32,885 nt of DNA from Lampropedia aestuarii (GTDB lineage Bacteria > Pseudomonadota > Gammaproteobacteria > Burkholderiales > Burkholderiaceae_C). A model generated the notes under the pieces. The model did not search any database and was not told where the DNA came from. It worked only from the letters and a program-made list of their open reading frames with translations. Of this stretch, positions 1-8,303 are shown piece by piece; the stretch's first letter is position 1; the number at the start of each line of letters is the position of its first letter. The position numbers and the translations under genes were made by a program. The stretch covers positions 1 through 32,885 of the forward strand of contig NZ_SSWX01000017.1 of the NCBI RefSeq assembly GCF_004803635.1, written 5' to 3'.

Positions 1-1335
1 TGCCCGAAGGCCTTGACCGACTCCGAGCTGATCCTCACGCAACTGAGTGCCGAAGGCTACCAAACCTCCAAAACCTTTGATGGGGCGGATTTGGTCATCG
101 TCAATACCTGCGGCTTCATCGACGATGCGGTCAAGGAAAGCCTAGACACGATCAGCGAAGCCTTGGCAGAAAACGGCAAAGTGATTGTGACCGGTTGCCT
201 GGGCGCGCGTGCGGCTGAAGATGGCAGCAACCTGGTGCAGCAAGTGCACCCCAGCGTGCTGGCAGTCACAGGCCCGCATGCCACGCAAGAGGTGATGGAT
301 GCAGTGCACACGCATTTGCCCAAGCCGCATGACCCGTTTTTGGACTTGGTGCCCGGTGGGTTTGGGGAGGCGGGCTTGAAGCTCACGCCCAAGCACTATG
401 CGTATTTGAAAATCAGCGAAGGTTGCAACCACCGCTGCACGTTTTGCATTATTCCGTCGATGCGCGGCGATCTGGTCTCGCGCCCAATTGGCGATGTGCT
501 CAAGGAAGCACGCGCCTTGTTTGCTGGCGGTGTCAAAGAATTGCTGGTGATCAGCCAGGACACCTCGGCCTATGGTGTGGATGTCAAATACCGCATGGGT
601 TTTTGGGATGGCAAGCCGGTCAAGAGTCGCTTGTACGAGATGGTGCAAGAGCTGGGCGCCTTGGCGCGTGAGTACGGCGCATGGGTGCGTTTGCACTACG
701 TGTACCCGTACCCGAGCGTGGATGCGGTGGTGGAACTGATGGCCCAGGGTTTGGTGTTGCCCTACCTGGATGTGCCGTTCCAGCACAGCCACCCTGATGT
801 GCTCAAACGCATGAAGCGCCCTGCCAGCGGCGAGCGCAATCTGGAGCGCATTCAGGAATGGCGCAAAACCTGCCCTGAGTTGGTGATTCGCAGCACTTTC
901 ATCGCCGGCTTCCCCGGCGAGACCGAAGAAGAGTTCTCGCACCTGCTGGATTTTGTCCAGGAAGCCAAAATCGACCGTGCAGGCTGCTTTGCCTACAGTG
1001 ATGTGGATGGCGCAGTGGCTAATTCTTTGCCCGGCATGTTGCCGATGGCTGTGCGCCGGGAGCGCCAGGCGCGCTTTATGGAAGTGGCCGAGCGCGTCTC
1101 TATTGAAAAACTGCAGCGCCGTGTTGGCGCAACAATGCAGGTTTTGATCGACCATGCACCAGCTTTAGGCCGCAAAGGTGGCCGTGGTCGCAGTTACGCT
1201 GATGCGCCTGAGATAGATGGCGTCGTGCATTTGCTGCCACCGCAAAAAGCCAGCAAGACCTTGAAAGTGGGGGAATTCACCCGCGCCCAAATCGTGCAAG
1301 CCCAGGGCCATGACTTGATTGCCCAGCCGATCTGA
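1..1335 (+). CDS. rimO: Ribosomal protein S12 methylthiotransferase RimO, 5' end cut by the window
   Basis: Radical-SAM methylthiotransferase that adds a methylthio group to an aspartate of ribosomal protein S12. The frame is open from base 1 and reads C-P-K-A-L-T-D-S-E, which matches the family's N-terminal GCPKN-VDSE segment, so the first dozen or so residues lie upstream of the window and the TTG at 13 is not the real start. Visible motifs are the N-terminal cluster-domain segment IVNTCGFID, the radical-SAM motif CNHRCTFC (cysteine codons at 424, 436 and 445), YLKISEGC, and [12 protein letters not shown]. The C-terminal part, after [12 protein letters not shown], corresponds to the TRAM domain. 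The reading frame is intact to TGA at 1335. MiaB is the main alternative, but the S12-type signature stretches match RimO much better. Confidence 0.96.
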   Translation, partial: CPKALTDSELILTQLSAEGYQTSKTFDGADLVIVNTCGFIDDAVKESLDTISEALAENGKVIVTGCLGARAAEDGSNLVQQVHPSVLAVTGPHATQEVMDAVHTHLPKPHDPFLDLVPGGFGEAGLKLTPKHYAYLKISEGCNHRCTFCIIPSMRGDLVSRPIGDVLKEARALFAGGVKELLVISQDTSAYGVDVKYRMGFWDGKPVKSRLYEMVQELGALAREYGAWVRLHYVYPYPSVDAVVELMAQGLVLPYLDVPFQHSHPDVLKRMKRPASGERNLERIQEWRKTCPELVIRSTFIAGFPGETEEEFSHLLDFVQEAKIDRAGCFAYSDVDGAVANSLPGMLPMAVRRERQARFMEVAERVSIEKLQRRVGATMQVLIDHAPALGRKGGRGRSYADAPEIDGVVHLLPPQKASKTLKVGEFTRAQIVQAQGHDLIAQPI

Positions 1336-1386
1336 TCACCGGTTTTTTACCAAATACGCACCAAGCATGGTTTGGGCGTCTCATTG

Positions 1387-1414
1387 AAAAACGCGACCAA
1401 TGGTCGCGTTTTTT
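1387..1414. terminator. Rho-independent terminator after rimO
   Basis: A nearly perfect palindrome: an A-run, ACGCGACC, loop AAT, GGTCGCGT, then a T-run (1409-1414). The 8-bp GC-rich stem with A and T tracts on both sides could work in both directions. It lies about 50 bases after the rimO stop and separates rimO from the sulfur cluster. Confidence 0.88.
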
Positions 1415-1438
1415 GCATTTGAGCGTCTGTATATGGTG

Positions 1439-1469
1439 TTTAACCATTTGCATATGCACAATGGTTAAA
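1439..1469. promoter_or_regulatory. Nested palindrome upstream of the first binding-protein gene (candidate operator)
   Basis: TTTAACCATT and AATGGTTAAA form a 10-bp perfect inverted repeat (1439-1448 and 1460-1469). Between them is TGCATATGCA, itself a perfect 10-bp palindrome, plus one extra base. A further copy of the half-site AACAATGGTTTA follows at about 1483-1494. The region 1430-1535 is clearly richer in AT than the flanking genes. This is the layout of a regulator-binding region for the downstream cluster; which regulator binds cannot be read from sequence. I could not place a convincing -35/-10 pair. Confidence 0.5.
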
Positions 1470-1633
1470 AATTTGTTTTCAGAACAATGGTTTATGTTTG
1501 ATCGAATGTTTATAAACAAATGAGAAAAATGTAGTGGTCGCAAAACGCCTGCCGCGATTCAATCGAGCTCTTCCAATCACGTCGCTTGCCAGCCAATCTG
1601 GCCTGGCAAGCACTCAAAAAACAGGACTGAGCG

Positions 1634-2452
1634 ATGCTGAACCGTTTCAAGCAAGTGATTTTGGTGGCTGCTGTCACCTTGGCCATTGCGCCTGCCGTTG
1701 CGCTGGCAGCCGACAAATTGCGCATTGGTGTTGTGCCTGGCGCGTATGCCGACTCCATCACCGTGGCGGCCAAAGAGGCCAAAGCCCAGGGCATTGAGGT
1801 CGAGGTGGTCGAATTCACCGACTGGACCACGCCCAACGTCGCAGTGAACAATGGCGACATCGACATCAACTACTTCCAGCACCAGCCTTTTCTGAACAAC
1901 GCCATCAAGCAGCAAGGCTACCAACTGGCCAGCGCAGGCACCGGCATTTTGGCCAACGTGGGCTTGTACTCGCTCAAGCACCAAGCGGTCGACCAGGTGC
2001 CACACAAGGGCAAGGTCGGCATTGCCAGCGATCCGGTCAACCAAGGGCGTGGCCTGTTGCTGTTGCAAAAAGTCGGCTTGATTGAATTGAAGCCCGATGT
2101 GGGCTACTTGGGCACGCTCAACGACATCACCGCCAACCCGAAAAACCTCAGCTTTGTTGAAGTGGAAGGCCCGCAACTGGTGCGCATCACCGGCGATGTG
2201 GATATTGCCCAGGGCTATCCGCACTTCATCGTCGCCGCCAAAGCCTTTGACCCATCCAGCGGTCTGGCGTATTCGGGCATTGAGGACAAGCAGTTCTCGA
2301 TCCAGTTCGTGGTCAAGCAAGACCGCGTGAGTGATCCGGTGGTGCAGAAATTCATCCAGCTCTACCAAAACTCCGATGCGGTCAAAGCCGAAACACATCG
2401 CGCTTTTTCCAACGACGACCGGCTCTACACGCTGGCCTGGCGTGGCAATTGA
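1634..2452 (+). CDS. MetQ/NlpA-family periplasmic substrate-binding protein (copy 1)
   Basis: Solute-binding protein of a MetNIQ-type ABC importer, 272 residues, the usual length. Residues 1-25 form a signal peptide ending ALA-A (type I cleavage); there is no lipobox cysteine, unlike the lipoprotein MetQ/NlpA of enterobacteria. Family landmarks are IGVVPG near 31-36, EFTDW at 60-64, NYFQHQPF near 79-86 and DPVNQGRGLLLLQK. The segment where methionine-binding MetQ proteins carry an Asn-containing INT/N-YA motif reads DIAQGYPHF here, which suggests a different ligand. The ATG at 1634 follows AGGACTGA. The next binding-protein gene starts 36 bases after this stop, so the two are probably co-transcribed with metN and metI. 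It is probably sulfur-compound specific, but the exact ligand is unknown. Confidence 0.88.
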   Translation: MLNRFKQVILVAAVTLAIAPAVALAADKLRIGVVPGAYADSITVAAKEAKAQGIEVEVVEFTDWTTPNVAVNNGDIDINYFQHQPFLNNAIKQQGYQLASAGTGILANVGLYSLKHQAVDQVPHKGKVGIASDPVNQGRGLLLLQKVGLIELKPDVGYLGTLNDITANPKNLSFVEVEGPQLVRITGDVDIAQGYPHFIVAAKAFDPSSGLAYSGIEDKQFSIQFVVKQDRVSDPVVQKFIQLYQNSDAVKAETHRAFSNDDRLYTLAWRGN

Positions 2453-2488
2453 CGGACTGGTGATTGAAAGCGAACTGGAGAGCAATGT

Positions 2489-3307
2489 ATGTTGGCAAAT
2501 AAACAATGGCGTCTGTGGGTTGGTGTGCTCAGTCTGAGCTTGAGCATGGGCAGTGCCTGGGCTTTGGATGTGGTGAAAATCGGCTCGGTGCCAGGCGTGA
2601 CTTCAGATGCAATCGAAGCGGTGGTGGCAGAGGGCAAAGCCCAGGGTCTGGATGTGCAGTTGGTCGAGTTCACCGACTGGACGCTGCCCAACGAAGCGTT
2701 GAACAACGGCGATATCGATCTGAACTTCTTCCAGCACCAGGCGTTCTTGAACAATGCCGTCAAAGAGCGTGGCTACAAAATCGATTTGATTGGTCTGGGC
2801 TTGCTGCAAAACATTGGCATTTACTCGAACAAGTACACCAGCCTGGATGCCGTGCCGCAAGGCGCGACCGTGTCTGTGCCCAATGACCCGGTCAACCAAG
2901 GCCGTGGCTTGCTGCTGCTGCAGAAAGCTGGCTTGATCAAACTCAAAAATGGCGATGACACTGGCGCCACGGTGCACGACGTGATTGAGAACCCGAAACA
3001 CCTCAAGCTGGTGGAAATTGAAGGCCCACAGCTGATCCATTCGCTGGCCGATGTGGACTTGGCGGTCGTGTGGCCCAGTTACTTCGTCAATGCCGGCAAG
3101 CCTGAGCAGGCGGGAAAAGGTCTGGCGTATTCAGGCATTGCCGATACCTATTACGCGATGGGCTTTGCCGCACGCCATGACCGCGCGCAAGAAGAAAAAC
3201 TGAAGAAATTTGTCACCTTGTTCCAGAGCTCGCCCAAAGTGCGCGAGGTCGTAGCAGCGCGCTTTGACAACAACCCGAACCTCTACACCCTGCCTTGGCA
3301 GCGTTGA
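2489..3307 (+). CDS. MetQ/NlpA-family periplasmic substrate-binding protein (copy 2)
   Basis: Second solute-binding protein of the cluster, 272 residues and parallel to copy 1 throughout. The signal peptide (1-25, ending AWA-L) again lacks a lipobox cysteine. It keeps EFTDW, LNFFQHQAFL and DPVNQGRGLLLLQK. The segment after VDLA reads VVWPSYFVNAGKP, unlike copies 1 and 3 (QGYP-F) and unlike methionine-type MetQ, so the binding pockets of the paralogues have probably diverged. GGAG at 2477-2480 lies 8 bases before the ATG at 2489; an overlapping ATG at 2485 runs into a stop after five codons. The stop lies 35 bases before metN. Probably shares the MetN/MetI importer with copy 1. Confidence 0.88.
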   Translation: MLANKQWRLWVGVLSLSLSMGSAWALDVVKIGSVPGVTSDAIEAVVAEGKAQGLDVQLVEFTDWTLPNEALNNGDIDLNFFQHQAFLNNAVKERGYKIDLIGLGLLQNIGIYSNKYTSLDAVPQGATVSVPNDPVNQGRGLLLLQKAGLIKLKNGDDTGATVHDVIENPKHLKLVEIEGPQLIHSLADVDLAVVWPSYFVNAGKPEQAGKGLAYSGIADTYYAMGFAARHDRAQEEKLKKFVTLFQSSPKVREVVAARFDNNPNLYTLPWQR

Positions 3308-3342
3308 TGGGGCGTGCGTTCGGCTTATAAAGGAGAGAGTTG

Positions 3343-4518
3343 ATGTCTGGATCTGCTGTATTGCGCCGCCCTCTGGCGCAGGTGTCTGAGGTGTTCTACC
3401 AAAGCGATAGCGTGCAAGCGTTGCGCAATAGCCAGGTGTCCGAGGTGCCTGCGCAGCAATATGCCACAGCGACTGCGGTGTCGTTCCAATCGGTGGGCAA
3501 GGTCTACCAATCGTCTGCAGGGGCCGTGCATGCGCTCGATGACATTACGCTGGACATTCCTGCGGGTAGCATCTTCGGCATCATTGGCCGCAGCGGCGCT
3601 GGCAAATCCAGTTTGCTGCGCACCATCAACCGTTTGGAGCAGCCGACATCGGGCAAGGTGATCGTCAACGGCGTTGATATGGGTCTTTTGGGCGAGGCCG
3701 AGCTGGTGGCTTTGCGCCGCCGCATCGGCATGATTTTTCAGCACTTCAATTTGCTGTCGGCCAAAACCGTGTTTGACAACGTTGCCCTGCCGCTGCGTGT
3801 GGCCGGTGTGCGGCCTGCCGAGGTGCAGCAGCGCGTGACCGAATTGCTGGCCTTGGTGGGTTTGCAAGACAAGCACCATGTGCACCCGCGCCGCTTGTCA
3901 GGCGGCCAAAAGCAGCGCGTGGGCATTGCCCGGGCGCTGGCGACCAAACCTGAAATCTTGTTGTGCGACGAGGCCACCTCGGCGCTCGACCCAGAAACCA
4001 CGCAATCGATTTTGCAATTGCTGCGCGACATCAACCGCCGCCTGGGCATCACGGTGATTTTGATCACCCACGAGATGAGCGTGATCCGCGAGATCGCCGA
4101 CCAGGTGCTGGTGCTGGAGCAGGGCCGCATTGCCGAGCTGGGCCAAGTCTGGCAGGTGTTTGGCTCGCCTCAACACGCAGCGACCAAGGCCTTGCTCGCA
4201 CCACTGCAACACGGCTTGCCCGATGACGTGCAGCAACGCCTGCAAGCGCAGCCGCCAGCTAGCGGCGCTTACGAGGTATTGCTGCAACTCGATTACAGCG
4301 GCGCTGGTGGCTTGGAGCCTGATTTTCTGCGTATTGCCAAAGCCTTTGGTGGTGATCTCCGCCTGGTGCACGGCGGTGTTGACCGCATCCAAGGCCATGC
4401 GCACGGCCGTTTGCTGCTGGCGCTCCATGGGCAAACCGCATTGCCCAATCTGTCTCAATTGGCGCAAGGGCCAGAAGCCATTGCGCACCGCATCGAGGTG
4501 CTCGGTTATGTCGTTTAA
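3343..4518 (+). CDS. metN: MetN-type ABC importer ATPase with C-terminal NIL domain
   Basis: Cytoplasmic ATPase subunit of the importer, 391 residues. Visible motifs: Walker A GRSGAGKS at 82-89, signature LSGGQKQR from 185, Walker [13 protein letters not shown] from 205, and a switch histidine in LITHEMS. The last roughly 90 residues (from about 300, [14 protein letters not shown] to the end) look like the NIL ligand-sensing domain that regulates MetN. The ATG at 3343 is preceded by AAGGAGAG; an in-frame TTG immediately before it is less likely. The ABC domain begins only near residue 46, so there is an unusual N-terminal extension in which QVSEV occurs twice. The last 11 bases overlap the permease gene. 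The symbol reflects family; the substrate may not be methionine. Confidence 0.92.
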   Translation: MSGSAVLRRPLAQVSEVFYQSDSVQALRNSQVSEVPAQQYATATAVSFQSVGKVYQSSAGAVHALDDITLDIPAGSIFGIIGRSGAGKSSLLRTINRLEQPTSGKVIVNGVDMGLLGEAELVALRRRIGMIFQHFNLLSAKTVFDNVALPLRVAGVRPAEVQQRVTELLALVGLQDKHHVHPRRLSGGQKQRVGIARALATKPEILLCDEATSALDPETTQSILQLLRDINRRLGITVILITHEMSVIREIADQVLVLEQGRIAELGQVWQVFGSPQHAATKALLAPLQHGLPDDVQQRLQAQPPASGAYEVLLQLDYSGAGGLEPDFLRIAKAFGGDLRLVHGGVDRIQGHAHGRLLLALHGQTALPNLSQLAQGPEAIAHRIEVLGYVV

Positions 4519-5170
4519 TTTGTCTATTCCCTCTGAGCGCTACTGGCAGGCCTTGATCGACACCTTCACGATGGTGGGCGTGTCCGGTGCCATTGCCTTT
4601 TTGGCCGGTATTCCGCTGGCTGTGCTGCTGATCGTGACTGCGCCGGGTGGTTTTTTGGACTCGCCCAAAATCAACCGTGGGGTTGGCAGCATCGTCAATG
4701 GCTTTCGTGCCACGCCGTTCATTGTGCTGTTGGTCGCCTTGATTCCGTTCACCCGTCTGGTGACCGGCACCACCATTGGCGTCTGGGCAGCGATCGTGCC
4801 TTTGGCCATCAGCGCCACACCGTTTTTTGCCCGCATTGCCGAAGTCAGTCTGCGCGAAGTCGATCCCGGCTTGATTGAGGCCGCACAAGCAATGGGGTGC
4901 AAGAAGTGGCACATCATCCGCCATGTCTACATTCCCGAAGCTTTGCCCGGCATCGTCGGCGGCTTCACCATCACCCTGGTGGCCTTGATCAGCTCGTCGG
5001 CGATGGCGGGGGCCGTTGGGGCTGGGGGCTTGGGCGACCTGGCGATTCGCTACGGCTACCAGCGTTTTGACACCCAGGTCATGCTGATTGTGATTGCCGT
5101 GTTGATTGCGCTGGTCACCATCGTGCAATGCAGTGGGGACTGGTATGTGCGCTGTTTGCGTAACCGCTGA
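4508..5170 (+). CDS. metI: MetI-type ABC importer permease
   Basis: Inner-membrane permease subunit, 220 residues, the normal MetI length, with about five hydrophobic segments. The cytoplasmic coupling helix is visible as [20 protein letters not shown] (EAA---G motif), followed by [10 protein letters not shown]. The ATG at 4508 lies inside the end of metN (11-base overlap), so translation is coupled. The open frame extends further upstream, but only this start gives a family-like N-terminus (MSFNLS). It completes a binding protein, ATPase and permease set with the upstream genes. It is followed by a 266-base gap before the monooxygenase genes. Confidence 0.92.
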   Translation: MSFNLSIPSERYWQALIDTFTMVGVSGAIAFLAGIPLAVLLIVTAPGGFLDSPKINRGVGSIVNGFRATPFIVLLVALIPFTRLVTGTTIGVWAAIVPLAISATPFFARIAEVSLREVDPGLIEAAQAMGCKKWHIIRHVYIPEALPGIVGGFTITLVALISSSAMAGAVGAGGLGDLAIRYGYQRFDTQVMLIVIAVLIALVTIVQCSGDWYVRCLRNR

Positions 5171-5436
5171 TCGTTTTTGCCGCAGCAGTCGCTGCTGCTG
5201 CTGCTGTTCTGGTTGATGCCGGCATAGCACCAGTTGCTCGGCCAGGCACCTCCTGCTTGTGCATCTGAAGCCCACGCACAGCGTGTGGCCCCCCTTTTTT
5301 GTTGCTACGGGCTTGCTGCGGCAGGCGCCGGTGGCTGCGTGCAGGCCTGTGGCGCGCTCAGTGAGTGCGACACAGGCTGGCATGGCCCAGCTGCAAAAAA
5401 AATTTTTGACCATTGATCTCTTGAAAGAAGCACCGC

Positions 5437-6708
5437 ATGACTGACACGGCTGCTCCAAGCACCTTACACACCCCACGCACTGCGCATGCCCACCAGCGTT
5501 TGCCTTTGCCACCCACGCCACCACAGCGCATCGCGACTGAAGCGCAGGCTTTGGAAGTCGCTGCGCGCCTGGCTGAGGAGTTCCGCCAAGGGGCCGCGCA
5601 GCGCGATAGAGAGCGTCGCCTGCCATGGGACGAGCTGGAGCGCTACACCGCCAGCGGCCTGGGCGCAATCACCGTGCCGTGTGCCTACGGTGGCCTAGGT
5701 GCTTCGTTTGAAACGCTGGCCCAGGTGTTTGTGACCATTTGCGCCGCTGACCCCTCGCTGGGGCAGATTCCGCAAAACCATTTCGCCCTGATTCAGAACC
5801 TGCAGGACTTTGGCACAGCGGCGCAGCAACAGCGCTGGTTTGCCGATGTGCTGTCTGGCCACCGCCTGGGCAATGCCGGTCCTGAGAAAAAAGCCAAAGC
5901 TGCGACCATTGCAGCCGCCACTGCGCGTTTGCACCGCGATGCGGATGGACAGTTGCGGGTTTCAGGCACGCGTTTTTATTCGACTGGCTCCTTGTTTGCG
6001 CATTGGGTGCCGTTTCGCGCCGTTGATGAGCAAGAGCGCTTTGTGCAAGTCTGGGTGCGCCACGATGCGCCGGGGTTGACCATCATCGACGACTGGGACG
6101 CCTTTGGCCAGCGCACAACCGCCAGTGGCAGCGTGCGCCTGGACCATGTCTTGGTGCAAGAAGAAGACGTTGTGGCCTTGTATGCGTCGAAAAACCCGGC
6201 CAGCTTGTCTGGGCCGATTTCGCAGCTGATCCAGGCCTCGATCGACCAAGGCATTGCCGAAGGCGCTCTGGCCGACGCCCGCAGCTTTGTGCGCGAGCGC
6301 AGCCGTGCCTGGGTGCACTCCGGGGTGGAGCAGGCCTACGAAGACCCGTACATCATCCAGGAGTTCGGCAAGCTCACCGTGAACGTGCATGCCGCGCGTG
6401 AAGTGTTGCTGGACGCGGCGCGTTTGCTCGATGCCTGGCATGGCCAGCCGGTCACCGAAGCCATCAGTGCCCAAGCCTCGGTGGCCGTGGCACGCGCCAA
6501 GGTCCTGACTACCGAGGTGGCTTTGCAAGCCAGTGAAAACCTGCTGGAGCTGGCCGGTACCTCGTCGGCGCGCTCGGTCCACAACCTCGATCGGCATTGG
6601 CGCAATGCGCGCGTGCACACCTTGCACGACCCGGTGCGCTGGAAGTTGCACCTGTTGGGCAATTACCTGCTCAACGGCAGGGCACCACAACGCCATCAGT
6701 GGAATTGA
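5437..6708 (+). CDS. SfnB/DszC-like flavin-dependent sulfur-acquisition oxidoreductase (1)
   Basis: Predicted FMNH2-dependent monooxygenase with the acyl-CoA dehydrogenase fold, 423 residues, in the family that includes SfnB (sulfone/sulfonate sulfur acquisition) and DszC (dibenzothiophene sulfoxidation). Landmarks: DRERRLPWDELERY, TVPCAYGGLGAS, DPSLGQIPQNHFA, FYSTGSLFAHW, QRTTASGSVRL, and the C-terminal VHTLHDPVRWK. The first about 30 residues are a low-complexity Pro/Thr/His stretch. GAAAGAAG precedes the ATG. The next gene starts 3 bases after the stop. Such enzymes need reduced flavin from a separate reductase, and none is encoded in this window. The exact substrate is unknown; general acyl-CoA dehydrogenase function is unlikely given the context. 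Confidence 0.85.
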   Translation: MTDTAAPSTLHTPRTAHAHQRLPLPPTPPQRIATEAQALEVAARLAEEFRQGAAQRDRERRLPWDELERYTASGLGAITVPCAYGGLGASFETLAQVFVTICAADPSLGQIPQNHFALIQNLQDFGTAAQQQRWFADVLSGHRLGNAGPEKKAKAATIAAATARLHRDADGQLRVSGTRFYSTGSLFAHWVPFRAVDEQERFVQVWVRHDAPGLTIIDDWDAFGQRTTASGSVRLDHVLVQEEDVVALYASKNPASLSGPISQLIQASIDQGIAEGALADARSFVRERSRAWVHSGVEQAYEDPYIIQEFGKLTVNVHAAREVLLDAARLLDAWHGQPVTEAISAQASVAVARAKVLTTEVALQASENLLELAGTSSARSVHNLDRHWRNARVHTLHDPVRWKLHLLGNYLLNGRAPQRHQWN

Positions 6709-6711
6709 GCC

Positions 6712-8040
6712 ATGCCACACCGATTGACCGCACACACAGAGCTTTGCACCACCATGTCTGATGCCATTTCTTCCCTGCAATCTGCCACACCAGCAGAGCG
6801 CGCTGCCAACAGCTTTCGCCAAGTCGTAGCCCCTGTGGCCGCACCCCGCCAGCGCCCCCATGTGATTGCCAGCGAAGCCCAAGCGCTGGCGATTGCCCAG
6901 CAATTGGCCGCGCAATGGGCCCCTAGCGCGCTGCAGCGTGACCGCGAACGCCTCATGCCTTGGGCTGAGATTGAAACCTACAGCGACAGCGGTTTGTGGG
7001 CGATCACCGTGCCCAAAGCTTACGGTGGCTTGCAGGTCAGCAATTGGACGCTGGCCCAAGTCATTGCAACGATTGCGGCCGCTGACGGCTCGCTGGGCCA
7101 TATTCCGCAAAACCATTTTTATGCGCTGGAAGTGCTGCGTGTTGGCGGCAGCGACGCCCAGCAGCGTTTCTTCTTTGAGCGTGTGCTCGCCGGCGAACGC
7201 TTTGGCAATGCCTTGGCCGAGATTGGCCACCGCGACCACAAACGCCGCACGCGCCTGGAGCAGGCCGCCGCAGGCTGGGTCTTGAATGGCGAGAAGTTTT
7301 ATTGCACCGGTGCGATTTTTGCGCACTGGATTCCAGTGCAAGCCATGCAATGGGGCGAGGGCCCAGAACCGGTCAGCGTGATGGTGTTCGTGCCCCGCGA
7401 TGCGGTCGGCGTGACGGTGACCGACGACTGGGATGGCATGGGCCAGCGCGTGACCGGCAGTGGCTCGGTATCGCTGCAGAATGTGCAAATCCAGCCGGAA
7501 TGGATCGTGCCTTTCCAGGTCAGCTTTGACAACCCCACCACCATCGGGCCAGTCGCGCAAATCATGCATGCCGCGATTGACCTGGGCATTGGCGAAGGCG
7601 CGCTGCAAGCCAGCCTGCCATTCATCCGTGAACAAGCGCGGCCATGGATTGATGCTGGGGTCGCACAAGCCAGTGATGACCCACTGACGCTGCAAGCACT
7701 GGGCAAAGTCGATGTGCGCCTGCATGCGGCACGCGCCTTGCTGCGCCGCAGCGCGCTGATCACCGATGCGGCCCAGGCCGCTCCGACAGAAGCCAGCGTG
7801 GCCGCTGCCTCGGTTGCCGTGGCCGAAGCCCGCACCCTGAGCCACAGCGCAGGCTTGCTGGCTGCGAACAAGTTGCTGGAGCTGGGCGGTACGTCTGCAA
7901 CCTTTGCCGCCTGGGGCTTTGACCGTTACTGGCGCAATGTGCGCACCCACACCTTGCACGACCCGGTGCGCTGGAAGTGGCATGCGATTGGCAATTACGC
8001 CTTGAACGACGTGATTCCTCCGCGCTACGGAGCCTTGTAA
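6712..8040 (+). CDS. SfnB/DszC-like flavin-dependent sulfur-acquisition oxidoreductase (2)
   Basis: Paralogue of the preceding enzyme, 442 residues from ATG 6712 (428 from the alternative ATG at 6754, MSDAISSL). I prefer 6712 because it lies 3 bases after the previous stop and could be translated by coupling; neither start has a strong Shine-Dalgarno sequence. Shared landmarks: ALQRDRERLMPWAEIETY, TVPKAYGGL, DGSLGHIPQNHF, FYCTGAIFAHW, GQRVTGSGSVSL, and the C-terminal THTLHDPVRWKWHAIGNY. The paralogues differ in their active-site neighbourhoods (FYSTGSLF against FYCTGAIF), as expected if they act on different intermediates. Its TAA overlaps the ATG of the truncated monooxygenase that follows (TAATG). 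Confidence 0.85.
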   Translation: MPHRLTAHTELCTTMSDAISSLQSATPAERAANSFRQVVAPVAAPRQRPHVIASEAQALAIAQQLAAQWAPSALQRDRERLMPWAEIETYSDSGLWAITVPKAYGGLQVSNWTLAQVIATIAAADGSLGHIPQNHFYALEVLRVGGSDAQQRFFFERVLAGERFGNALAEIGHRDHKRRTRLEQAAAGWVLNGEKFYCTGAIFAHWIPVQAMQWGEGPEPVSVMVFVPRDAVGVTVTDDWDGMGQRVTGSGSVSLQNVQIQPEWIVPFQVSFDNPTTIGPVAQIMHAAIDLGIGEGALQASLPFIREQARPWIDAGVAQASDDPLTLQALGKVDVRLHAARALLRRSALITDAAQAAPTEASVAAASVAVAEARTLSHSAGLLAANKLLELGGTSATFAAWGFDRYWRNVRTHTLHDPVRWKWHAIGNYALNDVIPPRYGAL

Positions 8041-8246
8041 TGCCCGGCCCTTGCACTGCATCCCAAGCCAAGGCCCCGCTGATGCTGAACGCGTTCAGCA
8101 TGAACTGCGTAGGCCTCCTCAAGCACGGCCTTCGGACTCACCCGCGTGATCGCTTGGACCTATTCAACACGCTGGCCTACTGGCAGGACTTGGCCCGTGA
8201 TTCGGAACACGGCTTGTTCGATGGCGCCGTGATTCCTGCGTGGTGA
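8040..8246 (+). pseudogene. Remnant of a luciferase-like (DszA/NtaA-type) monooxygenase gene
   Basis: A 68-codon frame whose ATG overlaps the previous stop (TAATG). From residue 15 it reads LMLNAFSMNCVG, HGLRTHPRDR, FNTLAYWQDLA and HGLFDGA, then ends VIPAW-stop. By hand count about 30 of 55 residues match the N-terminus of the full-length monooxygenase at 9154. The match stops at the point where the family continues with FIADV and the FMN-binding barrel, so more than 85% of the protein is missing. I see no continuation in any frame before the next gene at 8304. Most likely a deletion remnant left after loss of a second monooxygenase copy; a functional 68-residue peptide is improbable. Confidence 0.8.
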
Positions 8247-8303
8247 TCCCGTGCAGACCGTTTTTTTCCATCACTTCAATTAACGCAACACAGTGAGCCA
8301 CTC

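Noticed and set aside
5182-5210. CTG-repeat tract and small hairpin (GCAGCAG-TCG-CTGCTGC) after metI
   Set aside because: Short trinucleotide run without a T tract; insufficient for a terminator or a microsatellite claim.
5234-5444. Two short open frames between metI and the first SfnB-like gene
   Set aside because: Neither has a ribosome-binding site or a recognisable domain; treated as noncoding leader.
4259-5668. Long minus-strand open frame opposite metN and metI
   Set aside because: Low-complexity Gln/His/Arg-rich translation, antisense to recognised genes, no family features.
5962-8061. Very long open frame (about 700 codons) on the minus strand across both SfnB-like genes
   Set aside because: It mirrors two intact, well-recognised genes on the plus strand; its translation shows no domain and it only reflects codon bias.
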